A DNA stretch of 64,000 bases from Diploscapter coronatus (GCA_964036155.1 OZ038423.1:52281249-52345248), one strand, 5' to 3'. Positions 11,997-26,042 are shown, counted from the stretch's first letter. Numbers and translations are program-made. Notes: a model not told the origin generated them from the letters alone.

Positions 11997-14900
11997 TTAT
12001 ACCTCTGTCTCCCTGGCCGGTTTTCCTTGTCTCATGACTACTTGCGATTGAATGGACTGTGCTCGGTGTGAGGGATCGGATCCATAAATGACGGTGCCCT
12101 GGTAGGAGGAAGGAGGCCTCGTTCTAGTGGCCGTCGCCCTGTGACAGCACAAATCACTCTCAGTAACTACTCTATGATCTGCCGAGTTTTGTGCGAGGCT
12201 GGTAAGACGGATTTAGAATCACATTCGTCATATATTGAGGCCAGGGGAAAAAGATGTTTACGGTAAAACGGTTTTTACTCGAATAGGAAAATAACTTCAC
12301 ACAAAACTCGACTAATCTGTCTCTATTCACCACAGTTAATTGCCTACTAATGATAATTAGGATAAATCTATTTGTGCCAAAGCAGCACACGCTAATTGTG
12401 ATTATTAGGTGATTCGATGAAACATTTTGGATAACATATTGGCAGAAATACTTACCATCGATCATCATTCACAACGAGATTATGATGGTTATTGTCGACA
12501 GGCAGAGTCATAACCGGAATACCACTTGATGATGGAGTATCCTAGATTTTCAATGCCACTCGTTTATTTCTTTATTCACATAATCCTTGAGGAATGAAAG
12601 ATTAAGAAACAAGAAATTTAGAACAAATTTAGGTATTCAAATTATTCATAGCGCTAAAATTAGGGTGACTTAATTGAATTATTTAAATGTGACTAAACTT
12701 CCTACTAAACAATTTGCTAGTATTTTAACGCTTGAAGTTTGTACTTCATGTACTTCATTTATTTCGTCTCAATTGGTCAACCTTTAGAAAATATTTACCT
12801 GTGATGCAGTTGGAACGGGACTGATCATAGCGGGAGACTCGGAGATAGGAGGCAATCCAGAAGAAGGCGAAGGATGCACTCGGCCTGTGCTCTTGTTGCG
12901 TATCTGCTCCACGTTTTTGAAGAGTTTGCCCTTGACGATGAGGTCTCCGAAACCTTGGGAGTGCGAAAATGCATAGCCAGAACGAAGGGAACGACGAGCT
13001 CCAGTGCGACGGGTCGTGGCTGTGCGGGCAAAGATCGCCCTGAAACAATAAATATTCCATGATTTTGTTAGTGGATTGTCTGCCGTACTTCTTCTCGTCC
13101 CTGGGATGTTGCGCCGTTTTGCCGAGCTTCCTCCTGCAGCGAAGTCGATCTGCAAAGGATGGATGCGTGTCGAACCAGAAGAATCGATTCATCAGAACTG
13201 GCAGAAGGAGTACCACAGAGACCTGGAATTAAATGAACATTGAAGTGCGCTGATCATTGAGGTATTGAAACACTGATGTCATCAGTTCCGATAAGAAGCA
13301 AGAACGAGAGTCTTGATATCTTGAAGTTCAATTTTAGTCTCGATTTTCGACTTGTCCGCAATTAGAAGAATCTTTCTGTAGTTCTTAACGTAATTATTGC
13401 CAACTTTTTTTTTAGCTTCTTTCTTCAGCATATTTTTACACAAGAATATTTAGAGAAAATAACTTACTAATAGTATAGAAAACCAGAAGTGTGGTGTGGC
13501 CATAGTTTTGAATGCGATTCCATAGGAAACAAATGAACTTGTGCCTGCCAGCCAAGAAGTCGGAATGGCCTCGAAAAGGATGAACACGAGAGAAAAATAG
13601 AAAATCACAGAGCCGATGATCACGAAGGCCGAGATGCCTGTCCAGTACCTGCAACGAATAGCTGTGTCATTATGAAATTACAACTCATCACAAGTATACA
13701 AGAATAATCTTATGGAATCTATTCATGTCGTTTTATGATTCTTTTTCGATACTAAAACTTTCGTTAGAAATTCCGCTCACTTCTTTACACAATATTTTAT
13801 CTTCAGATATTATTATTTTAAAAAGATTACAAAGTATCGAAAGCAATTTGCCCGCTGACAACTACAATCAGAGCAGTGAATGTTGTATAGGCCAATGTTG
13901 CATAATCGTTCAGATCCTTGCCATTGTAGTCTGTTGCTAGATACAGGGCACCGTAAGGAACAAAGAATATCACAAGGGAGCTGTAAAAATATCAAGTCTA
14001 ATTAAAGGAAATTGTGGTCAAGTTACCTAAACATTCCGTGAAGTACTGAATAGATGAATATGCGCATGTTGAAGAAGAGATTGAACTGTCCGGGCAGATA
14101 GAGCTTGGGATATCTCATGGAGTATCTGTCATCCACGTCCTGGTCGAAAATGCCCATTGCAAGCACTGGCAGGGCTGTGAAGAACAGGTTGTAGCAGGCT
14201 ATCATTATTGCATCAAATACTGTCTGTAAATTAGAAAAAAATTATATGGCGATCATTTTCTAATTGTTATCTTATGGAAAATAATCAGAATTCGGATTCA
14301 GTACTAGAATAAAAGAGAAGAAAATTTCGAATACCTATCATTTCATAAACTAGAAAGTATGATATTCTTGGATTTAAAAAATAATAAACTCACCATTGCA
14401 GAATATCCACAGAAGAATGAATACCAGAACATGGTCAGCGTGAGAGTGAAGTTCTTGTAGAAGAAGTAGCGAAGGAATTTAGACATTCTGATGTACGACC
14501 ATCTTCCGTGCACAAGCAGAAGCCGCTCGAGATATTTGAATTGACCGATGGAATAATCCGAGGCGAGTACAGCCTGCATTCCTTCCTGCCCTGAGATGCC
14601 AACTCCAATGTGAGCTGTTTTGATCATCGATACGTCATTTGCGCCTATAATTTTTGACTTCACTAAAATATTTCAAGTTTGTTGATCAGACTCGGGGAAA
14701 AATTATGTCGGCGAAATTTGCGATTCTGGGTACTTTTTCCGAAATTTAAAATTCGTTTCTTATTCAGTTTGTTTTCCAAAATTCACATTTATCATGTTCA
14801 ATGAGTTCGGCTTTTGATGTTGCTATCTCAAAAATGACGCTTTTTTACCAAAGTATAAAATGTTGAGAATTAAAAAGGTACAAAACAATTATTACCATCT

Positions 14901-17900
14901 CCTATCGAAAGAGTGACAGCTTTCTTGTTTCTCTTCACTAAATCGACTACCAGAGCCTTTTGAAGTGGAGTAACTCGGCAACAAATCACGGCCTGAAAAA
15001 TGCGATGTCAAAAATGGAATACAAGAGAAAATCCTATACCATGCACATAGTGGCGACATCGAGGAAAGTCTTCTCAAGTCTGGGCGTGAGTGCATATCCA
15101 AGTGACTCTCCATTAATGACCAGGGAAACCCCATCTCCCTCAGGAATCCTCTCCATCTCCTCTACAACAGTCGGATTGACCAGATTGTGCTCGTAGCTGT
15201 GCGGGTTGAAGTCGTCGTCGTGGATTGTTTCTATTTCTACTCGGGGAGGAGAGCTAATTGGAGAGGTAGCAGCGGGCTGAAAAATAAATTTCTGTAAATG
15301 ATATATCAGAATTATTGAGGCTAATATTCATAATTTGTACTTTGAAGAAACGGGAAAACCATGCATGGCATTTTTCATTGTTACGAAAATCACATATTTT
15401 CCATTCAATCCAAAAAGTCATAATCCCTTTCGAAATACTCCGAAAAAAACATTTAATCAATGAACTGTTAAAGAATAAAAAAGAATTTACAAAGCTATCT
15501 AACCACATCAAGAATCCTTTCGAAGGTAGTTTTGGTGTGTTTCAACTGCACTTCGACTTCCTCCTCAGTCTTTCCATCGATCACCACGATCTCCTTCATC
15601 TCGTCAGTCAGCAATCTGCACGAATATGCGATGTTTATGGCTGTTTCCTGAGTTCTCAAATGAATCCTTCATTTTCTTTCAGCTACTCACTGTTTTATCG
15701 CCAGTCAGTACCCATATTTTGATGTTAGCCTCAGCGAGATGAGCAATTGTATCGGGAACTCCCTCTTGGAGTTTGTCTTCAATAGCTGTTGCACCAAGCA
15801 AAATCATGTCTGAAAATCCTAGTTCTTCCATACTAGAGAAGTAAAATTGATATGAAAAATTTAGGACACAATCTTAGCCTCATGAAATGTTAAACTCACT
15901 AGAAAGCTGATCTTCATCATCATTTAATCAATATTTCTTATCAAGAAGATTTTTCTAATTCATACCCTTTTCCATCTCTTCATAGACCTGATCCAGCTTC
16001 TTCTCTCTGTCATCTAAACTAACTGCTGCTTCGTGTTGTTTCTTCTGAAAAATATCGTTTTTAAATAGAAGTTCCAATTTCAACTCACAATCCACTGCTC
16101 AAAGAACGGTTGATCAATATCCCTGTATGCCAAACACAATGTTCTCAGGCCGATGTTGGCAAAGTCGGCCAGATGAGTGTTGGTTGCATCGATCAGAAGT
16201 CGAGATGTCGAAGGATTCAGCCTGAAATTGTAATTTTATTTTAAAAAATGACTATCAAAAAGTTGGAATAAATGAAATTAACGTAAAGAAAGCTAAATTA
16301 ATAAAAAAAATAATAATCTCCTCATACCTCTGCATAACCATAGTATCAGCCCCTTTGCAATAGAGGCGAATCTTCCCTTCAGAATTCCGAGTGACCACAG
16401 ACATTCGTTTTCTGTCATTGTTGAAGTCCAAAATACACAACAATTCGTAGACCTAAATGACCTCTCGTGAAATAAATGATGATTTGTGGTGTTTAATCTA
16501 AGTTGTAGAAAAGGAAGTAATTGAGATAAAATGAAAAGTTTTAAGTTAGCGCAACTTATTAGTTTTTTCTAATCTAAATTTATGAAGAACAAAGTGAAGT
16601 TGATAAATCTTGCCTCTTCCTTGCCCATCGCATCGATTGTGATGCTCTGTGGAGTTCTTGCTCGAAAGACATAACCGAAATTCCTCGCAGCGGAAGTGAG
16701 GGCCGCTTCATCGGGAGACTGGGCTTGATACACCAATTGACCTTTGTCTCGCTCAGGCATGACTGTATGGCACAAGGAGAGCAGACGCCAAAATTCATTC
16801 ACCTAGAAAGTACTTGCCTTGCTTGAAATGAACGAATCTTACTTCAAAAACTCCGTTTCTTGTCGTATCGAGCAATTTCTGATCGTAGAATTTGAAATTT
16901 GGTTCGAAGTGCTGATTCCACATGAAATCGATCGGCCTGGCCATTGCAGGATCGATTGGATTCCCGAATGCATCCGCCACGTCGCCGTATGATACCTGAG
17001 AATAAAGACCGTAAATGTTTGAATAGCTAAGCTGAGCTATTTCGAATAAGATATGAGTTGAATGAGTTATTCATTATTTCTTCGTTTACATTTCAAGAAT
17101 AACACAAAAGAAGATTATTTTGAATCACTGTCCATTTTTTAAAATTTGAATCTCTAACAGATACAATTTATTTCGAATACCATGAAAATGGCCTACCCCG
17201 TTAATAGTTGCCTTGTTGAATGCCATAATATTTCGTGTGAGCGTACCCGTTTTGTCACTGAATATGTATTGTACCTGAAGATCAGCTTCTTTTTTCTCTA
17301 CTTAACGAACGTCCAACCTGTCCAAGTTCTTCATTGAGCGTAGTGGTGTGGGCCTTTGCAGGAACGACTTTCTCACCATCAGAATAACACATTTTCTCGT
17401 CGTAATTGATCCACAAGGAATGTATCAATCGAATTATTTCTACGCTGAAAAATAAAATCATGTAGAAATAAAATGTACATTGCAACGTACCTGACATAGA
17501 GTGAAATAGGCACGAGAGTGTTGAGAAGAATGACGTAGGAGAAGAAACTCAGGAAGGAAATGAATGCCACTTGCTCGGATCCTAAAATTTCGTGATTTTA
17601 CAATGTTTTTCTTCCTTTCAAAGTGAAGTTACGTAAATCATAAAGCATGACAAGATGATTGAGCTCCTATTCCTTAGTATCGTAAATTGTAATGGAAAAT
17701 AGAGGTTGTATAAAAATTACCACATAAAATTGTCGGCAGTGACATAATAATATAAAAAAATATCAATCAAACTAATAGGGAAAATGCCATTTTTTCTTTA
17801 TAAATGAAAAAAACATTTAATTTTACCTCTATTTTGAGCATTAGGAATAGCGCTGTCCCATGGCAAGTAAATGGTGAAATCTCTGCCTGTGGTCCATTCC

Positions 17901-20900
17901 CATACACCGCACAAAATCGTGCAGATCAGGCACATCGCCACGAGGAAAAGAACGATCTGGAATAGTAAATACAGAGTTCATTTGATAACTTTGGAAAAGG
18001 CAAAATTCATAAGACAAGTGCCCGGGGCTATAATAGAGTTAATCGAGGGTTCTGCTAAATTTTTTTAAAATATCGTTATACTCGATAGAAAAGTTGGAAA
18101 CAAAAACTCACTCCCAAAATGAGGATGTTGAGGAATCGATCGAGAGAAGTCCTCTTCAGCTTTGTCTTTCCCGAATTCATCATCAGTTTCGTGTCCTTGC
18201 CTGCGAATATCACAACTCCGTAGCACCTGAAGAAAGAGTGCTTTAATTTGAATGAATCATCTGTATTCTTACCATCTCGTGTTCTTCAGAATGCATCCTC
18301 GCAGCAGAATATTTTCATTTGTGATGGGCAGTTCCTTTCCTTGCCATTGCAGTTTGCCTTGGAACTTATCGAGTTTGTTGTTCGGTGGTTCACAGGCAAC
18401 TTCACCTAAAATTCAGAATATTTTTTCCTGGAAAAGATAAGAATTAGATGAAAAATAAATGAAATATTAACCATTGAAATTCGAAATAGCATCCAGATCA
18501 TCACCCATCTCTGCAGTGTCGACCAGGGCCCCGCGAGTCTTCAGGTTCGTCTCTCCATCCAGCTCCATTGTCTCGATGTAGCAGATACCGTGGGGCTCGG
18601 AGGTCGAAAGCAACAGCAAATCTGCCTGAAATAATACAAAAAAAATCAATACTTATTTTTAAAAATTGTCTTGTTTCGTAAAATGCTTAAATATGCGACA
18701 TTTTTAATTATGAAAGATCTTTCATAAATTTTTTTTAAAATCACACTCTAACAAAAGTTATCCCAATTATTCGTTAAAAATGTCGAAAAACTTACAGCAA
18801 CGAATTGATTGGAAACCATTCGAATAGTGTCTCCAACTCTGACGTTGCTCCACTCTTCTTCCTTCAGATGACCTCCTTTCACTACGTAAGACTTCCTCCC
18901 ATTCACTTTCCTATCTGATACATGTCTTTGCTAAAGACAATAACTTACAAAGAAATGATAAAAATGAACTCACAACATCATCATAACCGTCTTTGATAGC
19001 AGAAAATGCAAGAACTATAATTAAAGGCAATGCTGTCGAATACCACGCAATTGAAGAAATGATGGGAATTAGCTGAAATTCTCATTACCACTTGTGATTA
19101 ATTTTATTTCATGTCTAATAAGACTCTGAATTAGTAGCGAATAAAATATTGCGTCACCTCTATTTTATGATATCTTCAAAAATTGAATATACCTTTTATG
19201 TAAAATCTAATCAGCCTAAAGCTTGGCATGCATTCATGTCTTACATGGTAAATATGGTTATAAAATTTAACTTAAATCAGTTCGCTACAAAGGAATGAGT
19301 TAAAGATCGATCATGAGATAAAGACGATCAATACTTTTGTCCGCTACTCTATGTGGGACGATCAATTCAACTCAATGGGAAAAATTCCTGCTCATTTGGT
19401 CATTCATTTTCGGAAATGCAAACTTATTCTTCAGATAATAATTCTTATACCCCTATTTGCTTTGAAGAACCATTACTCTTGGACTGCGTCATTCTGCATT
19501 TCAGAGTTGTGAATTTGCTCGACTATTCTTTACTGCACTCATTCGTCATTTCAATAATCTTATGAGTAATACTAGTCGACTTACTTGCAAAATTAACAGA
19601 CATAAGAAGTAGAAGTTGGCGATTCTGGAGAACTGCTCGAACAAGTTGACAGGGATAAACGTAATCAGGTTGTACTTTGAGGTCTTGATGTAATTATCCT
19701 ACAATTGCAGTTATTTCGCCTCGTGAGATTGAGAAAATGAGGTTTTTGGATTGGATTTCAAAATTTCCATTTTGCTGAGCTAATGGGGGAAAGATTATGA
19801 GAAGGTATTGTGAAATCGTCGGACTTATTTTGACGTAAGACTATGCATTTATCATATCCTGTTTCAAAATGTTGGCGGATTGTGCAAAAAAGTTTATCTT
19901 CGTGTTAATAAGTTTAAGAAAAAGCATAGCTAATTGAAATACAGTAATTATTATAGTGGAAAGGAACCTATTTTTGAACGAAGCACTATTTTTAGTTTTT
20001 TTCACGAAAAATATGAATGAAAAGACATTTCTCTTATTATAAAATAAGCTGGTCTGGGTTTTGAACCTATATTAAAGATTCGGGCTAAATAAAGTCAAAG
20101 GACAGGACATCTTTCAATTAGAAAGAATATGGCTACCAATTCCAATTTCAAATAAAATGGAAACTTACAGCATATTTGAACTGAGAATTGTATTCCCTGT
20201 CATTAGCCCTTAGGCGTCGTTCTGTCTCTTTGCTTTTGCCAGCTGAAGTCGAGGGAAGACAACAGGAAAATAGCTTTGTGAAGGACATACCATCCCCTGC
20301 AAGTGCACATGAAATATGAATGATGACGAAATAGGTTTGAATTGTGATAGCTTATCAGTTACAGAAAGGTTGGAGATAAGGAAATGGCAATTGACGAATG
20401 CATTGCATTTACTCACAATTCACATCACTGTCTGATCTCGCTGACAATGAATGATTACTCATCGCCTCTCTAGCCATTACTAAAAGAGTTGACTTCTCAT
20501 ATTGATGTAAGGATTAAAAATAAAATAAAATTCGATACGCGATATGAGTAAGACATCATTTTTAGCAAAAAAAAAAGTCTTAAAATGAATAAGTAAGTGA
20601 AAAATACCTAAGTTTGAATTCTTCGGCTTATACGGCTGGCCGTTTGAATCTGAGACTTCTGAAAATAAAACATTAGTTTAGAAAGGGAAATAAATAAAAT
20701 TGGTCTAATTTTAAATCGCAATGTTGTAAAGAATTCTGAACAAAGCAGACGAATACAAGAATTTGATGGAGCCATAGAGATCGAGAGGATATCGCGATTG
20801 AAGTGCATTTGCATAATCCAGTTGTTGTCGCGGTGCACAAGCCATATCCCCTTTCTATGCAATATATTCCCTATATCCATGCACACCTTTCAAAGTCGAA

Positions 20901-21247
20901 TTCTTGACACGTTTGTTAGCTGGTTTTTCCTTCCTACGAGATTTTGATCCGTCTTTCCTTGTCCTCGTCGTCGAATTTTTCGAGTCAGTTGATTTTTTCG
21001 ACGATGCCTTCGAGTTGTTGCTGCTGCTTGTAGAGTCGAAATTCAGAGTTGAATTATCGAGTTTGGTCGTCTTTCGCTTTTTCTTCTTCGCATTGGATTT
21101 TTTCCTAAGCTTATCCTTTCCTTTACCGGGCTTTATCTTCGCGTCTCTTCCTTTCGCCTTCGTCTTCTTTCCATTTCGTTTCTTGCTGCTCTTCCGAGAT
21201 CCACTTGCATTCTTCTTTCTCCTAACCTTCTCCTTGGAAGAAACCAT
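11997..21247 (-). CDS. P4-ATPase phospholipid flippase, ATP8B type, with lysine-rich N-terminal extension
   Basis: Moves phospholipids from the outer to the cytosolic leaflet of plasma or endosomal membranes, normally with a CDC50/TMEM30 partner. The start is ATG 21247-21245 and the stop is at 11999-11997. Early exons: 20887-21247, 20608-20658, 20417-20479, 20169-20242, 19585-19698, 18974-19072, 18796-18930, 18472-18625, 18273-18405. Final exons: 12456-12541 and 11997-12138. Motifs in order: [12 protein letters not shown] and [10 protein letters not shown] before TM1; [13 protein letters not shown] (actuator loop, about 18.56 kb); PISL in TM4 (17.5 kb); [11 protein letters not shown] with the phosphorylated Asp (17.25 kb); [20 protein letters not shown] and LYCKGADTM (nucleotide domain); [16 protein letters not shown], split by an intron at about 14.67-14.89 kb; then the last membrane segments and a long polar tail ending KPARETEV. 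Catalytic residues look intact. The nucleotide-domain wording is nearer ATP8B (C. elegans TAT-2/3/4 group) than ATP8A; I do not choose the exact ortholog. The first 120 residues are strongly basic and are not part of the family. Confidence 0.93.
19131..19351. mobile_element. Short Tc1/mariner-like MITE (family 1, copy 2)
   Basis: About 220 bp inside a flippase intron. The left end reads AGTAGCGAATAAAATATTGC; the reverse complement of the right end reads AGTAGCGGACAAAAGTATTG. Both ends match those of the copy at 9444-9656, which establishes a dispersed family. No coding capacity. Confidence 0.72.
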
Positions 21248-22503
21248 CCAAATCAATCAAGTAGCTGTCATCGAGAGAGAGCCGAGTAAAGCAGCATCAT
21301 GGATCAAAGGAATCAGGATCAAGATGAAGGTAGGCAGGAACACAGAATGCTTGATGCGCGAAAAAAGTAGAGGAGCAGAAAAGAACTGTCGCTAGGAAAT
21401 AATTCAGGGGCAGAGATGTCGCATTAGGCAACCAGGCAACAACCACAAACCATATGGAACCAAGTAAAAGCAAAGAAAAAACGACATATCAAAAAACTGG
21501 GCAGAAGCAGGGAATATTGCAGATGCGTAGGATGAAAAATTTAGGATTTAGCAAAAGAAAGCTATTTTGGAAGATCTAAATCAGAATGGTTGTCCTTTGC
21601 AAGAACGAATTGATTCAGTATAGAAAAATCAGGCAATAGTGACGAAGGAATAAACGCAAAGTAATAGTAATCTTGGAGAAAAGATGCTCCAATCAACTCA
21701 TACTTTAAAATCCAGCCTAGAATGAAAGCTAGGAATCCGTTCTCAAACAGAATATTTCGGTTAAAAAACTTCCAAATTTCGAAAGTTATAGCTCAAATTA
21801 TGAGAAATGCGGGTTGTTATGCATGAGCCACATATGGGGAGATCGATGATAATATTCAACGTTGAGCGTGGGAACGAGTAACAAACATAGGGAACTTGGC
21901 TAGGCTTTAGTAAAGCAAAGAAAGGAAGCCAAGGATGAAAGAGGAAAGGAGAGGCGAGCATGGAAAGGGACGGTACGAGGGAACGAGAGGTGCGTGTTTA
22001 GTGTTTAGCGCCACAAATATTTGAGGAGTCAAGGGGCAAGGGGCAGGAAGGCAGAGTTAGCTGGCAGACAAAAATGGAAGAGACCGAATGAGTGACTGAC
22101 TGACTGAATGGATGGATTGCGAGTACAGAGAATGACTCAATCAGTCGGTCGGCACAAGCCTATCGAGCAGAAGAAAAAATGAAACCGAAATGAGCCATCG
22201 GCTCTCCTTTCCTCTCTTCCTGATAAGGGCAGCAAACACAAAGAAAGAGAGCACACAAAATGTCACCTCTATCGCCCTCTGCAAAAGGAATTGCATCCAT
22301 TCAATGCGAATTATACAATTCTCTATTTAAAGCACTAGTCAAGAGTTTGCACTAATTCGATAAGCTAAGAAATCAGAGTGATTACGTAGTTGGTTTCTAA
22401 AAAATTTCGAAGCAGATATATCAACCGGTATGAAATTCATTTATTCTTTTTCGTGGATGAATTTTGAATTTCAGAGAAATGACTTCCTGGAAAGTTTACT
22501 CAC

Positions 22504-22528
22504 CTTTAAAGTTGGATCGTATTGACAT
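22504..22528 (-). CDS. Alternative first coding exon of the flippase gene (predicted)
   Basis: ATG at 22528-22526 opens MSIRSNFK plus one base, followed by an excellent donor GTGAGT at 22503. The one-base phase is exactly that needed to join the common second exon (20608-20658), giving a short N-terminus MSIRSNFKEVSDSNG instead of the 120-residue lysine-rich one. This would imply two promoters or two trans-spliced starts for the gene. It rests on frame and splice consensus only, with no transcript evidence. Confidence 0.55.
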
Positions 22529-25500
22529 AGTGCTAGAGTAGGGGATATGTGGTACAAAAATGAAAGACGAATGAGCAGGTCATTTTAGAACTAAATTCAT
22601 TATCCAGTCACAACTTTATCCATAAACAACACCGTCAAATTTTACTTTGAACAGGAGTGTTCGAAATTTAAATTTTGATAAATTCCAGAATCGGAATCGA
22701 AATTCGAGGCCTAAAACTCCCAGAAATCGGAATTTACGAAATCGAAACCAGAATTCCGAACATCTCTGATTCTGAGTGAACTTTCCAAGTTTTCAAAGTG
22801 GGTGGTGAGTGAGCTGGGTTACCTTTCCTAGAAACAAAAACTGCATGTCTGCGAAACATTTCAAGAAAAGGAGTTAGCCAAACTCTTATTTAAAAAATCA
22901 ATAGAATAATCAAGCAAAGTATGCCTGCTTCTAATTTTCTCGAATACCAGTCAAAATTTGATAAGTTTTCTAAAACTGACGGTGCGGCATGGCGTCTATC
23001 TGATCGTTCCTGTCCCGTATGCCTGGTTTGAGCAGGTTCCTGCCTATGGCCTTTCGTCCTCGTTCTGCAGCGTGTTGCCGTTGCCTTTCTCGGACGAACG
23101 TAGCATCAGCAGTCAATAGTCGAACAGCTGGGAATTCACGTAATACTGATTGTCTCTGCCTCTGGCTGGAAATGACTCATTCTGCACACACCAAGCACTC
23201 CAACTCCCTCACTTCCTGCAATTCGATAATTATTCATGGAAGAACAATTCATAATAATCGAAAAAAGGTTTTCACGCAAAATATCGCCGAAGAACGAATG
23301 GTGAAAATGAAAAATTTCGAGATTTTTCGGCGTTAAATAGAGAAAGGACGAGTCAAATTCACGAGAATTAAATTAAATTAGGACGGAAAAAATAAACGTG
23401 CAAAGTGATCGTCATCAATGAATGATAAATTTCGACAGTATCCCTACTTTTACATGTAGTTTATCTTCATGCAGCGCCAAATAATCGCATTTTCTCCTCG
23501 AAATGTCAATGCATTCTAGGAAAATTGTAGTCAGTTACAAACCAAAAACTGCGAAAATTCAAAGAAAAAAGTTCCGAGCAAGCGCAATGTATAGTTTCAA
23601 ATAATAAAGCTAGTGAGATATAAGGGGAAGTAAGAGAGTTGAGAGATTTAGAGAATCAATAGAAATGAAAGGAAAAGCTTGGATAACAGGGGGAAGATGG
23701 AAAGAGACAGGAAAAGGAAAGTGGAAAGGTGCAGGTGCATTTGCCATAGCTACCAACACATAACAAACTGCCAAATGTAGGCAAATAATTGAAAAACAGA
23801 CAGAGGGAGAAGCCTAGGTAGGGAGGATGAAAGCCGATCCCTCTTCCTTTTGTGAGGACAGCCAAGGGCTCCTTTTCTGCACAGACCACATTCACATTCC
23901 ATTCTCGCTTCAATTCGAATTGCGCTACAAAACCACCATCTCCCTTCAGCCGATGACGCAATCCGTTCGTCATTGTCGTTTTAAAACAAACAAACAAATT
24001 CCAACTGCTCTGCCATCTTTTGTTTTTTCGAAAAATCCATTTTTCTGGGTATCTATTTCGTTTGCGAAATAAGCCAGCCATTTGGCATTTCTTTAATCTA
24101 GAAAGGACGTATCAGTGCCAAGTTGCAAATAACTCATTTAATTGCCTCTGATAACTGATAAAATAGGACACGCTTTGACATGAAATTGGCCATTTGGTAT
24201 GATTCAGTTATATAATTGTGGAGAGGACTGTCAGAAATTACGTGAGAATCCTGTCAAACAGTTTATTGGGTAAACGAACATAACAAGTCGCTGAAAGAAC
24301 AAAAGAAAAAAACGAACAGATGAAAATGCCAGTATCAGAGTGAAATGAGAAAAATGACGAGTCTTTCAATTTTCCTCACTTTGCTTTGATTTGATTCAAT
24401 TGATTTGTCATCTAAGCTAAATATAATTCGCATTTCGCCGCATTCAACCAGTTGGTTCTATTTGTTTTGAGTCAGCTTTCGTCTGCTTTTTTTTCGCTTC
24501 TAATTGACTTTTCCCCATCGGTTTCATGCGGTTATTTCAAAATCCTTTCCAACTCTCAGCCAAACTAAATTATCGGAACTCATAAATCTGTACGGTAAGC
24601 CTAGATCTGCTCGCATATTCAATCTCATTTTATTTTCTTCGCGGCGAGTTAATAAACCAGCAAAACATCTTGATTAACATTGTGTGCATCGGATTTTCCT
24701 CTGACACAAGAAGTGATATATTTAAAAATAAACGCCACGTTGCAAAGATGTTTGATAAACAGAAAACAAGATAATGATATCAAAGAAGATGTGTTTGCTG
24801 TTTGCCGAATTTGTGCTGGAAAGTAATTACAACAAAAGTTGCTCAATGCATGCTGCAACTGGAATGCAAAAGGCAGGACAGGTACAAACTGAGAGGACAG
24901 TTTTGCGATATTCACTCGATTATTTTCAAGTATCATATGAAGTCGCTACTATATAGAGTTTACAAATGTACAAGGCTATTGCAAACACTTTCAGTTCAGA
25001 TATTTGCGGAAGTGGTAGAAATTTCATGAAGTTAAATTGATTGAAAATCTTCAGTTGAAGGTGTAAATTTTAAACGAGTAAAGATTGTAATACAAATTTT
25101 TCTCTAGAAAATGTGACAGAAGAAAAATTACTAAACGAAATAAATTTTACTATATTCTGTTCACACAAACTCGCAAATTTTAAAATATAAGAGGCAAAAC
25201 TGAAACGAGTGTTCGTGCTAAATTAGAATAGTTTGTAAAAACAGTGTTATTCGATTCGGAAACACACAGAAAACATCAGTAAATTAGATGAGAGACCAAA
25301 GTTTGGTGTTTCCTGAAACTCGTGTACCTATTCTTCTCCGAAATTATGGCCTCCTTAATCAATTCGGGAAAAAATATTAAAAATTGGAAGAACGGCTAAT
25401 TTCAAGTATTCGAATATTTTAAGAAATACTGAAGAAGTTATAAAATTAAGAAGTAAAAGTTGGTGTGGTGAATAACTGCATGATTTTATATAATTTGCAC

Positions 25501-26042
25501 AAAACCGACTTATAGTTTATTGTTGGAGGTAGTACGGGGCAAAATGGGTGGTTGGGTTTGAAACTTGGGTTGAAAGAAGTCAAAGAAAGGCAGTCAGACA
25601 GAGAACGAGAGAGAATGACTTTGCTTTTCTTCGTACTCTTTCTCTTCCTTCTTTCCCTGCTCTGCTCTGTTCTGTTCATTTCATTCCCATTGCCGTTAGC
25701 AAATAGAACTTGCATTTGAGAGTTTGGAAACAGAAGCCACACAAAGTGCAGAGACACAGAGAAATAGAGAAAGAGGAGATTAGAATAGCAGGGAAACGGA
25801 AACGTTACAGTTACATAATCCTTTGAACTGTTGTGTGAAAATTTAAGGATTTCGTGTTCAACATTATGACTTAAAATCCACGAGCAAAATTTATTTTGGA
25901 AAAATGTAGAGATCATTTTTGATGATAGTTAAAGATTGAAGACAACTAGACTATGATGATTCAAAGTTTTAGATGATTATTGAATTTTGTCATGAATACT
26001 ACAGAATAAGTAGTGTGACAAGATATTATGAAAGTTCAATTA
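22529..26042. other. Gene-poor interval 5' of the flippase and 3' of the guanylyl cyclase
   Basis: Apart from the weak candidate exon near 23.0-23.2 kb nothing here is convincing. Long frames at 23656-24081 and 25446-25916 (minus) and 24774-25029 (plus) are low complexity or biased by purine/pyrimidine tracts and resemble no family known to me. The interval probably carries the upstream promoter for the alternative flippase exon and the 3' UTR of the cyclase. Confidence 0.4.
22967..23180 (-). other. Weak candidate exon, function unknown
   Basis: On the minus strand one frame is open from about 23180 to 22976, reads ATFVRERQRQHAAERGRK and GIRDRNDQIDAMPH, and ends near a possible donor (GTCAGT). 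The composition (Arg, Gln, Asp, Ala) is coding-like, and it lies upstream of the flippase gene on the same strand. The phase does not join either known flippase start cleanly, so it may be 5' UTR, a separate small gene, or chance. Confidence 0.25.

Noticed and set aside
20904..21395. 163-residue plus-strand frame rich in Phe and Leu
   Set aside because: It is the complement of the lysine-rich flippase exon (AAG/AAA codons read as CTT/TTT). The minus-strand frame has a start, a donor and phase agreement with the next exon.
23656..24081. 141-residue minus-strand frame
   Set aside because: No family resemblance, biased composition, no clear splice partners; treated as chance.
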